A program made the position numbers and the translations under genes. Below, in pieces: positions 14,821 through 21,506 of a DNA stretch of 64,000 nucleotides; within the stretch, counting starts at the first letter, position 1; every line of letters starts with the position of its first letter. The notes beneath the pieces were generated by a model. The model ran no database searches and had not been told where the DNA came from. It saw only the letters and a list, made by a program, of their open reading frames with translations. Source of the stretch: Fibrobacter sp. (GTDB lineage Bacteria > Fibrobacterota > Fibrobacteria > Fibrobacterales > Fibrobacteraceae); contig JAKSIM010000008.1 in the NCBI GenBank assembly GCA_024398845.1, positions 1-64,000 on the forward strand, written 5' to 3'.

Positions 14821-14849
14821 GTGTAACAAAACAAATTAGAAGTGTAAAA

Positions 14850-16514
14850 TTAGTTCAAGGTCGGCGTCGTCCAATCAATCCATTCAGACTTATTCCAGTT
14901 GATGGTCTGCGTATTCTTGCTATAGTCGATCTTGCCCGTCTTGACGTCCTTGCCAAGGAGGAACTTGTTGATGAAGTCCTTCACTTCGTCGAACTGTTCG
15001 CTCGGAAGCGAGCAGTGAGCATGGCCGCCCTCCTGCGTGTAGGTGTAGTTTTCGGTTACGCCGAGAGCATCGAAGACTTCCTTGGAAGCCTGGCCGCAGT
15101 AGTTCGACGGAACTTCGCCAAGCCATTCCTGACCAGCGTTGTCGATAACCAAGAGTGCGCGAGGAGCGACCATTGCGGTAAGCATGTGCTGATCCATCGG
15201 GAGGGTATTTTCCTTGCCGTCATAGTTCTTGAAGGAGCCAATCATCCAGTTGCCTTCGGATCCGGCGCTGCCCAAGCCTTGTACGAACTGTTTGCCCTTC
15301 TGCTTGTTGACCTGAGCACCGACGCGCCAGAGGGAGGCGCCACCGGAACCGGATTCCTGCGGGATGGTGAGAGCAATGCGTTCATCAAAAGCGCCAATGG
15401 CGAGAGCAGCCTTGCCCAAGCGAGAGCAACCTGTTACAGCGAGGTGATGAACATCGATACCTGCACTCGGGTCATTTTCAAGAGCGTCAATCAAGCGGCT
15501 CACACCCCAAGCCCAGGCAATGATGGTGCCCGGAACAGAGTAAAGCTTACCAAAAGCACCACCGGACGGAGAATTTTCGGGAGCGAGGTCGTTCGTGTTG
15601 AACGTAATCATCGCGATATCAAGGCCGCTTGTAGCATTACCGAGGCTTCCGCATGTGCCGAACCCCTGATCTAACCCGATGAGAGCCGGCTTCGGTTTGT
15701 CCGCGGTACCAGCAGATTTCACTGTGACACTGAAGGAGGCTGTTTTACCCTTGTCCGTAACAGTCACGGTGTACTTGCCACCGGACATTTTGCCCTCGAC
15801 CTTTTCTGGATTGCGAGGCTTCTCGCCGAACATGACCTTTTCGTAAATGGCGCCGATTTCTTCACGGCGACACTTCCACTGATCCTTCGAGGAAATCACA
15901 GTACCGTCAAGCATCTTGAACGGGTCCGGGAGTTTTGCATTGTTGACGCTCGTCTGGATATTGCCAATCGTGCATTCACTGCGGTGGTCTTCCTTGAATT
16001 CAGGAGCCTGCGGAATCACGACTTCGACACTGGAACTGGAAGTAACAATCGCCGCACTGCTGCCAGGAACGACCATCGCACTGCTACCGGGATTGACAGC
16101 CGCACTGCTGCCGGGAACGACGGCTGCGCTGCTACCGGGAACAGCCGCACTACTACCGGGAACAGCATCACTGCTACCAGGAGCAGAAGCATCACTGCTG
16201 TCAGGAACAACGGCTCCGCTGCTAGTAGGAATCACAGCACCGCTACTCAGCGGGTCTGCAGCAGCGCTGCTCAATGAATCTTCACCATTACCGAAATTTG
16301 TCGGAATGGAATCTCCACCCTGCATATTTTGCAATGCAGCATTGATTGAATCTAGTATTGCCTGGTTTGCAGAATCGGCGTTAAATTCGCCATATTTCTG
16401 GATGAGGCATTCCTCGGTGGTACATTCTGCAGAGTTCGCACCATTGTCGTCTCCACAGGCCCAAAGTCCAATGGCAACAGATGCCACCGGAAATAGATAT
16501 TTCCATGATTTCAT
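14850..16514 (-). CDS. CE15 glucuronoyl esterase lipoprotein
   Basis: CE15 enzymes cleave ester bonds between lignin alcohols and 4-O-methyl-glucuronic acid on xylan. The 554-residue protein (ATG at 16512-16514) has a lipoprotein signal ending LWACGDD, a low-complexity linker of about 100 residues built from (V/A)PGSSAA units, and a catalytic domain from about residue 190. The hallmark VTGCSRLGKAALAIGAF holds the nucleophile Ser364, followed by the acid Glu387 in TIPQESGSGG and His498/His500 in EGGHAHCSLP. A cell-surface role in opening lignin-carbohydrate complexes fits a fibre degrader. An upstream TTG start would add four residues. The linker DNA is a short tandem repeat at about 16040-16260. 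Confidence 0.9.
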   Translation of the reverse strand: MKSWKYLFPVASVAIGLWACGDDNGANSAECTTEECLIQKYGEFNADSANQAILDSINAALQNMQGGDSIPTNFGNGEDSLSSAAADPLSSGAVIPTSSGAVVPDSSDASAPGSSDAVPGSSAAVPGSSAAVVPGSSAAVNPGSSAMVVPGSSAAIVTSSSSVEVVIPQAPEFKEDHRSECTIGNIQTSVNNAKLPDPFKMLDGTVISSKDQWKCRREEIGAIYEKVMFGEKPRNPEKVEGKMSGGKYTVTVTDKGKTASFSVTVKSAGTADKPKPALIGLDQGFGTCGSLGNATSGLDIAMITFNTNDLAPENSPSGGAFGKLYSVPGTIIAWAWGVSRLIDALENDPSAGIDVHHLAVTGCSRLGKAALAIGAFDERIALTIPQESGSGGASLWRVGAQVNKQKGKQFVQGLGSAGSEGNWMIGSFKNYDGKENTLPMDQHMLTAMVAPRALLVIDNAGQEWLGEVPSNYCGQASKEVFDALGVTENYTYTQEGGHAHCSLPSEQFDEVKDFINKFLLGKDVKTGKIDYSKNTQTINWNKSEWIDWTTPTLN

Positions 16515-16718
16515 TTTTTTAACCAACCCCTTAACAACACCGTGAATTCGGTATTCCTAGGTAATGCTTAAAATAGATTTGAAAAAAAGCATTCAATTAT
16601 TCTCAAAAAACAAAGCGTTGTTTGTAAATACAACAGGATACAAAAAGAATACAATTTTTTTCATTTTCATCTACATAAATTAGCGCTATACACACAAAAA
16701 AAAGCAAATTTTTTGTAT

Positions 16719-16776
16719 ATATTTATAGTTAGAAGATGACAATGAAAATATTTATAGTTTGGAGATGACAATGAAA
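16719..16776 (+). repeat. 29-bp tandem duplication of a translation start region
   Basis: Copies 16719-16747 and 16748-16776 abut exactly and match at 27 of 29 bases (ATATTTATAG, then TTAGAAGATG or TTTGGAGATG, then ACAATGAAA). The second holds the GGAG and ATG of the lipoprotein gene. The first starts a nine-codon reading frame at 16742 ending in TGA at 16766-16768. Confidence 0.85.
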
Positions 16777-17349
16777 ATTTACAAACATTGGAAAAAAATG
16801 GCTCTCGTTCTCACGAGCTTTTTCTGGGCAAGTTGCGGTGATGACTCCTCAAGCACGGCACCGATAACAACATCTGCCGAAAGCTCCTCCGCCATACAAA
16901 GTTCTAGCTCCGTAGGACCAACCTCCAGCAGCGGGGCAGCCCCCGAATCCAGCAGCGAGGTTGCCCCCGAATCCAGCAGCGCAACCCCGACCTCCAGCAG
17001 CGGCGAAAAAATCGCCTGCGAAGAAGCAACACTTCTCCGCACAGGTCCTTCGGAACCCTGTATCGAAGATATTTGCCCAGAATATGGTGTACCCTTATAC
17101 GAGATTTCAGGATTAAAATGCGAGGACGGCAAGGAATACGAACTGGAATCCATCTGCCCGGATTACGGAATAGACCTTCCCTGTACGAACACGTACATTG
17201 GCGAAGACGGCAAGCGATTAAGCGAAGAGGAATTCAAGGAAATTTACCGAATGGCAAAACCCGAAGGAGAATCCTCCAGCAGCACGGGTACAGAAATCGA
17301 TCCTCTGTATGGAGTAGAGATGCCCGCAGAAAATCAAGATATCAACTAA
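16771..17349 (+). CDS. YGV-motif lipoprotein, likely partner of the radical SAM enzyme (copy 1)
   Basis: A 192-residue lipoprotein with GGAG six bases before the ATG. It begins MKIYKHWKKMALVLTSFFWA with lipobox ASC, then CGDDSSS and a Ser/Pro/Glu linker (residues about 30-80). The C-terminal part is Cys-rich and has three related motifs: CPEYGVPLYE, CPDYGIDLPC and DPLYGVEMPA. The EYGVP type of motif recalls lipoproteins that accompany radical SAM enzymes of the rSAM/lipoprotein type in Bacteroidetes (from memory of those families). The same N-terminus (KHWKK...FWASCGDD) occurs in four more genes before 20.4 kb. It probably serves as a substrate or partner of the enzyme at 17966. The stop codon touches an inverted-repeat element. 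Confidence 0.7.
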   Translation: MKIYKHWKKMALVLTSFFWASCGDDSSSTAPITTSAESSSAIQSSSSVGPTSSSGAAPESSSEVAPESSSATPTSSSGEKIACEEATLLRTGPSEPCIEDICPEYGVPLYEISGLKCEDGKEYELESICPDYGIDLPCTNTYIGEDGKRLSEEEFKEIYRMAKPEGESSSSTGTEIDPLYGVEMPAENQDIN

Positions 17350-17350
17350 C

Positions 17351-17511
17351 GGTCACCTCTAAAAATTCAATTTTCAAAAATTTGGTTGCGACTCTTCGCG
17401 CTGGTTCGTCATTCAAAGTGGCAAATACCACCAGTATTCGCCACTTTTCATTCCTGCCATCGCTCGGTCTCACTCAAATTTTCTTAACCAAAGCAATTTT
17501 TAGAGGTGCCC
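17351..17511. mobile_element. MITE-like element with 17-bp terminal inverted repeats
   Basis: The ends GGTCACCTCTAAAAATT and AATTTTTAGAGGTGCCC are inverted repeats with one mismatch, 127 bases apart. CTAAC flanks the element on both sides (17346-17350 and 17511-17515), a candidate target duplication of the CTAA type seen with IS5-like elements. There is no transposase gene. A hairpin with arms AAAGTGGCAAATA and TATTCGCCACTTT at 17415-17447 lies inside and could end transcription of the upstream gene. Confidence 0.6.
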
Positions 17512-17572
17512 TAACCTAATCTACGAAAACTGAAGCAAGAACAATTAACACAAAAATTCATCAGGGAAAATC

Positions 17573-17813
17573 ATGAATCAATTTTTCCACAAGCATTGGA
17601 AGCACCTGTTTTTCACACTGGCCACCTTCTTCTGGGTCGGCTGTGGAGATGAGTTCTAGCAGTTCCGCAGAATTCCCCTTCTTCGCGAACAATTGTGAAG
17701 AAGTCAGCCTTTGCGTTGACGGCGTAGATGCAGAAGGCACCCCAACTGGAGGACGCCACCCCACCCTCGAATGCCCACCCAAAGAAAAACCTATTACCCC
17801 AGCGAACAACTAG
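17573..17813 (+). pseudogene. Frameshifted lipoprotein gene of the same family (copy 2)
   Basis: The ATG at 17573 opens a frame for a 28-residue peptide with the family N-terminus (KHWKHLFFTLATFFWVGCGDE) that ends at TAG 17657-17659. One base after GAT (17651) the frame that continues the family pattern, SSSSSAEF and so on, starts at 17652 and runs to TAG at 17811-17813. Reading one frame into the other restores CGD-Ser-linker and a Cys-containing tail (NNCEEVSLCVDG). A change of one base in one direction or two in the other explains this. No YGV motif is left in the tail. Confidence 0.7.
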
Positions 17814-17822
17814 TGTAGATTT

Positions 17823-17960
17823 ATGATTTCATTTATTCAAAACCACTGGAAAAGGATTGTTCTCTCCCTTTGTGCGCTGTTCTGAAGCGGCCGCGGAGAC
17901 GATGATGATTTCACCTACACCGAAAGCGAATTCAATTCCAAGTATTACGTCAAGGAATAG
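17823..17960 (+). pseudogene. Lipoprotein gene with nonsense change and lost lipobox Cys (copy 3)
   Basis: The frame MISFIQNHWKRIVLSLCALF is followed by TGA where the paralogs have Trp (TGG), then SGRGDDDD where they have SCGDDS. So the lipobox Cys codon TGC has become CGC. The frame then runs to TAG at 17958-17960 and is only 45 codons long. Both changes would abolish a lipoprotein. Its end supplies AAGGA, the ribosome site of the radical SAM gene 5 bases later, which could explain why the remnant persists. Confidence 0.7.
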
Positions 17961-17965
17961 AACTG

Positions 17966-19042
17966 ATGAAGATTGACCTCAAAAAGAAACTCGCGCTTGA
18001 ATTTTACCGTCTTTATCGCCACAACGAAATCAAGACGCACCCGCTTACGTACTTTTTCTGGGAATGCACACTGCGCTGCAACCTGCACTGTTTGCACTGC
18101 GGCAGCGACTGCGTCAAGGACGCCATTCCCGACATGCCCCGCGAAGACTTTATGCGCGTGCTCGACAGTTTAAAGCCGCACATCGACCCGCAGCATTTTA
18201 TCGTGGTGATTACCGGCGGCGAACCCTTGATGCGCCCCGACTTGGAAGAATGCGGCAAGGAAATCCAGAAGCGCGGCTACCCGTGGGGCATGGTCAGTAA
18301 CGGACTCGCGATGACGCCGGAACGCTACACCCGCCTTTTGAACGCGGGCCTCAAGAGCCTCACCATCAGTTTGGACGGTCTCGAAAGCAGCCACAACCAC
18401 TTCCGCGGCGACCCGCATAGCTTTGACCGCGCCTTCCGCGCCATCAACATGGCTGCTCACACCAGGGGCCTCACCTTCGACGTCATGACCTGCGTCAACA
18501 GGGAAAACCTCGCCGAGCTCCCGGAAATCCGCGACATGCTCATCCGCATTGGAGTGCCACGCTGGCGCATCGCAACGGTATTCCCGAAGGGAAGAGCCAA
18601 GGACAATCCGCTGTTCCAGCTCACGAACCACGAATTCCGCCAGGTGTTCGACTTCATCCGCGAAACAAAGGCGATGAAGAAAATCAGCGTGAACTACGGC
18701 TGCGAAGGGTTCCTCGGCAGTTACGAAAAGGCCGCCCGCAACTATCCGTTCTTCTGCCGTGCCGGCGTGAACGTGAGTTCCGTGCTCTGCGACGGAAGCA
18801 TTTCCGCATGTCCGAGCCTCCGCGGCGATTACATCCAAGGTAACATCTACAAGGACGACCTGTGGGACGTTTGGCAGAACCGCTACCAGGTGATGCGCGA
18901 CCGCAGCTGGGCAAAAATCGGCGACTGCAAAAAATGCAAGTACTGGCGCTACTGCGAAGGTTCGAGCCTGCACCTGCGCGACGAAAAGACGAAGGAACTC
19001 GCCTACTGCCACGTGAAACGCCTGGAAGACGCGGGAGCGTGA
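17966..19042 (+). CDS. Radical SAM/SPASM enzyme, rSAM/lipoprotein system type
   Basis: A 358-residue radical SAM protein. The SAM-binding cluster motif CNLHCLHC uses C38, C42 and C45 (CxxxCxxC), followed by GGEPLMRPDLEECG and the SLDGLESSHNHFRG segment. The C-terminal third has a SPASM-like set of Cys: FFCRAGVN, ISACPSL, CKKCKYWRYCEG and AYC. NYGCEGFLGSYE and QGNIYKDDLWDVW are wording I know from the family annotated in Bacteroidetes as radical SAM enzyme of the rSAM/lipoprotein system (TIGR04133). It should install a radical-based modification on a peptide or lipoprotein. It sits amid five paralogous lipoprotein genes. AAGGA at 17951-17955 serves as ribosome site. Confidence 0.88.
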   Translation: MKIDLKKKLALEFYRLYRHNEIKTHPLTYFFWECTLRCNLHCLHCGSDCVKDAIPDMPREDFMRVLDSLKPHIDPQHFIVVITGGEPLMRPDLEECGKEIQKRGYPWGMVSNGLAMTPERYTRLLNAGLKSLTISLDGLESSHNHFRGDPHSFDRAFRAINMAAHTRGLTFDVMTCVNRENLAELPEIRDMLIRIGVPRWRIATVFPKGRAKDNPLFQLTNHEFRQVFDFIRETKAMKKISVNYGCEGFLGSYEKAARNYPFFCRAGVNVSSVLCDGSISACPSLRGDYIQGNIYKDDLWDVWQNRYQVMRDRSWAKIGDCKKCKYWRYCEGSSLHLRDEKTKELAYCHVKRLEDAGA

Positions 19043-19045
19043 TTT

Positions 19046-19118
19046 AGTGGTTAGTGGTTGGTGGCTAGTGATTAGGGGGCGGCTGCGCCGCCATTATAAA
19101 TTCTGTTTACTGCTTACT
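19046..19118 (+). repeat. Heptad-repeat intergenic module after the radical SAM gene
   Basis: AGTGGTT AGTGGTT GGTGGCT AGTGATT starts at 19046, three bases after the stop codon. The hairpin GGCGGCTGCGCCGCC at 19078-19092 follows, then ATTATAAATTCTGTTTACTG, a tail also found at 46735-46760. Confidence 0.8.
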
Positions 19119-19132
19119 AGAAGGGAGATTAT

Positions 19133-20107
19133 ATGAACATTCGCAAGCATTGGAAAAAAGTCATTTTGAGTTGTGCGGCGGCCTTATGGGCTGGTTGTGG
19201 AGATGATTCTTCAACACACCCCGTCCAGACAGAAAGTTCCGATTCTATCGGCCCACAAAGCAGCGCTTCCGAGAATTCAAGTTCGTCGGATTTTGTACAG
19301 GAGTCCAGTTCTGGCACATTTGAAGGAAACTCATCCAATAATACAACAGCCCCCTTGTACGGAGTCTATTATCAAGACACCATTCACCAAGTAAGCGACA
19401 CGACCGTCACCGAAGAATCTTCCGATGAAAAAATCGCAGAAGAAGTCATTAACGAAGGCAAAAAAACATTGGATTCTCTATCCAACCTCGAAAACGCCTC
19501 CAAGGATTTAAAGAATTGTCTTGACATTTCAAAAGACGACCTTCTTTACGAATCTTATATTCCCGACGATGTAATGGCCGAAAGGCAAAAACAAACCGAC
19601 AAGAAAAAAGATTTCGAAGCTCGATTCCAGCGAAGAATTGAAAGTTGCATTGAAAATTACACCCCAAAAACAATTAATGACACCCTCGATCCCATGACGA
19701 CACCAGTCAACACAAAAGAAGGCGACAAGATTGTCTCCAACGGGGATACCTGCGAAGTCATTTCCACATACAGTAGCTGGTTTGGAGAGATGACCGGATA
19801 TGGAGCCGGTTCACAAGACGGCGCAGAAGATGCCGACCATAAAATCGATTCGCTTATCATCGAAAATAACGGTAAAAAGTCGAAGCAGGAATGCCTTGAG
19901 GCCATTAAAGACCAACTGAACAGGGGTGTCGCCATCTACGGCCCCCTGCCCGAGAATTATCCCCAGGAAATTAAGTGTAACGATGGAGTCGTCAAAGAAA
20001 CCGAGCACTACAAAGCTAGACTCCAAGATTACAACAAGAGCGTTGAAAATGGTTACAAAGAAACAATCGCTCGCGCAAACGAAATGATCGACAATTGCAA
20101 CAAATAA
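19133..20107 (+). CDS. YGV-motif lipoprotein (copy 4)
   Basis: A 324-residue lipoprotein with AAGGGAGA before the ATG. N-terminus MNIRKHWKKVILSCAAALWA with lipobox AGC, then CGDDSS and a Ser-rich linker to about residue 70. APLYGVYYQD at about residues 73-82 and AIYGPLPENY near residue 270 match the Y-G-V/P motif of copy 1. Between them lies a mostly helical, Lys/Glu-rich region with a few Cys (LKNCLDI, ESCIENY, GDTCEVI, KQECLEA). It lies 90 bases after the radical SAM gene on the same strand. It is larger than copy 1, so it may be a substrate-carrying or partner lipoprotein; this is inference. Confidence 0.65.
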   Translation: MNIRKHWKKVILSCAAALWAGCGDDSSTHPVQTESSDSIGPQSSASENSSSSDFVQESSSGTFEGNSSNNTTAPLYGVYYQDTIHQVSDTTVTEESSDEKIAEEVINEGKKTLDSLSNLENASKDLKNCLDISKDDLLYESYIPDDVMAERQKQTDKKKDFEARFQRRIESCIENYTPKTINDTLDPMTTPVNTKEGDKIVSNGDTCEVISTYSSWFGEMTGYGAGSQDGAEDADHKIDSLIIENNGKKSKQECLEAIKDQLNRGVAIYGPLPENYPQEIKCNDGVVKETEHYKARLQDYNKSVENGYKETIARANEMIDNCNK

Positions 20108-20222
20108 ACGAAAGATAGAAACGAGGTATGAGGGCGGCCTGCGGCCTTTGAGGTGTGAGGGCGCCCACTGCGTGGGCTTTGAGGTGTGAGGTATGAGGTC
20201 GCGGCGTTGCCGCTCTGAGGCC
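20108..20222 (+). repeat. GAGGTRT heptad variant of the intergenic module
   Basis: GAGGTAT, GAGGTGT and GAGGTGT GAGGTAT GAGG units alternate with GC-rich hairpins (GGCGGCCTGCGGCC, GCGCCCACTGCGTGGGC, GCGGCGTTGCCGC). The 7-base step and position after a stop codon match the AGTGGTT modules, but the unit sequence differs. Confidence 0.7.
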
Positions 20223-20278
20223 GGCATTGTAAAAAAAGCCCGACATTGTACAATTTGTCAACAGAAATTAAAAAAAAG

Positions 20279-20303
20279 CCCCTTTTTCGCCTCGAAAAAG
20301 GGG
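20279..20303. promoter_or_regulatory. Perfect 11-bp hairpin in the leader of the next lipoprotein gene
   Basis: CCCCTTTTTCG and CGAAAAAGGGG pair perfectly with a three-base loop. On the minus strand it is followed by a run of eight T and looks like a terminator, yet no minus-strand gene ends here. On the plus strand it lies 33 bases before the ATG at 20336 and could affect the leader RNA. Confidence 0.55.
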
Positions 20304-20335
20304 TAAATTTGTATGTAGCAAAGGAGAACGATATT

Positions 20336-21421
20336 ATGAACATTCGCAAACATTGGAGAAAAGCGGTTATCAGCATTGCGGCGGCCTTCTGGGCCAGCTG
20401 CGGTGATGATTCCGCAACATCGACACAAGTCGAGGTTATTGTTGATGGAAACACTTCCAGCGAAGCTGTTCTTGGCAGCAGTGCTGCAGTCCCAACAAGC
20501 AGTGAAAGCATCTTTCCCGGCAGCAGCGAAGTTGCCCCGGCAAGTAGCGAAGCCATTCTCGCCAGCAGCAGTTCGGAAGCCACATCCAGTTCCGAAGCAA
20601 TCCAAAGTTCGAGCAGCAATGACTTGATCCGCCGTGCAAGCGATACAACCATCACTTGCGAAACCAGAACAACTACAGAAACATTTTACCTATCGTCTAA
20701 CAACAACACAGTGGATCCTTGTGAGAACTTGAAAAATTCCCTAGAAAACGACGTCCTCTCAGTCGAAGAAATCATCGAAAAAGAAGACGACTTGGCAGAT
20801 TGCGGGGGCTACAAATTTCAACCCGTTTACGGAGTATCAACACCAAACATAGGGACCAGAACAATAGTTACATATAACTGTTCCGACGGCCATAACTGGA
20901 GCCAAGGTGATGTCAAAATCAAAGACAACCTGCTGTATTCAGTCAAAGAATACCTCGAGGCTTTCCCTCCTAGTTCCAGTTCTGTTGAGAGTTCAAGTTC
21001 TGTCGAAAGTTCCAGTTCTGTTGAGAGTTCAAGTTCTGTCGAAAGTTCCAGTTCTGTTGAGAGTTCAAGTTCTGTCGAAAGTTCCAGTTCCAAAATCATT
21101 GAAAACCAGGGCTGCAACAAAACCGACTTTATCAGTAAAGACGCAGCTATTGATTCGCTGGTTCAAGAAAACCACAATATGCTGGATTCTGCAATAAACG
21201 CCATCGGTGCAACCGGCAAACTAAAATATTGCATCGAGAACGCTATCCAATGGACAGAAAATCTTTCAGGCGCTTGCTCGGGATACATAGCCAAAACGCA
21301 AAAATGCCCCGACGGAACAACCTCCGAAAACGAGCGTTTCACCCAACTTGACGAAAACGTCAAGCAAATCTTCAAAGAACGAATCAACAACTGTACAGAC
21401 GAGTATTCCAACTTGGAATAG
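20336..21421 (+). CDS. YGV-motif lipoprotein (copy 5)
   Basis: A 361-residue lipoprotein; the ATG at 20336 has AAAGGAG before it, and the family N-terminus MNIRKHWRKAVISIAAAFWA with lipobox ASC then CGDDSA confirms this start. A Ser-rich linker follows, then QPVYGVSTPN at about residue 165, equivalent to the YGV motif of the paralogs, with TYNCSDGHNW next to it. A second linker of SSSSVE units (about residues 213-252) is coded by a 36-bp tandem repeat at 20972-21090. The C-terminal 110 residues have four Cys and look helical. It ends the family cluster; no terminator with a T run was seen. Confidence 0.65.
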   Translation: MNIRKHWRKAVISIAAAFWASCGDDSATSTQVEVIVDGNTSSEAVLGSSAAVPTSSESIFPGSSEVAPASSEAILASSSSEATSSSEAIQSSSSNDLIRRASDTTITCETRTTTETFYLSSNNNTVDPCENLKNSLENDVLSVEEIIEKEDDLADCGGYKFQPVYGVSTPNIGTRTIVTYNCSDGHNWSQGDVKIKDNLLYSVKEYLEAFPPSSSSVESSSSVESSSSVESSSSVESSSSVESSSSVESSSSKIIENQGCNKTDFISKDAAIDSLVQENHNMLDSAINAIGATGKLKYCIENAIQWTENLSGACSGYIAKTQKCPDGTTSENERFTQLDENVKQIFKERINNCTDEYSNLE

Positions 21422-21506
21422 TCACATTCCAAGTTAGAACCTTATTTTTGCGTTATTTTCGCAAAAAAAGCCGTTTTCATAAATTTATAATAGTAAATTA
21501 TATGGT

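Noticed and set aside
17415-17447. Hairpin considered as an independent terminator of the first lipoprotein gene.
   Set aside because: It lies wholly inside the inverted-repeat element and has only a short T run, so it is better described as part of that element.
20279-20303. Leader hairpin considered as a riboswitch.
   Set aside because: A simple perfect stem with a 3-base loop has no ligand-binding architecture. Only a terminator-like or structural role can be supported.
20970-21090. 36-bp tandem repeat considered as a separate regulatory or mobile repeat.
   Set aside because: It lies in frame in a lipoprotein gene and encodes SSSSVE linker units, a common feature of these proteins.
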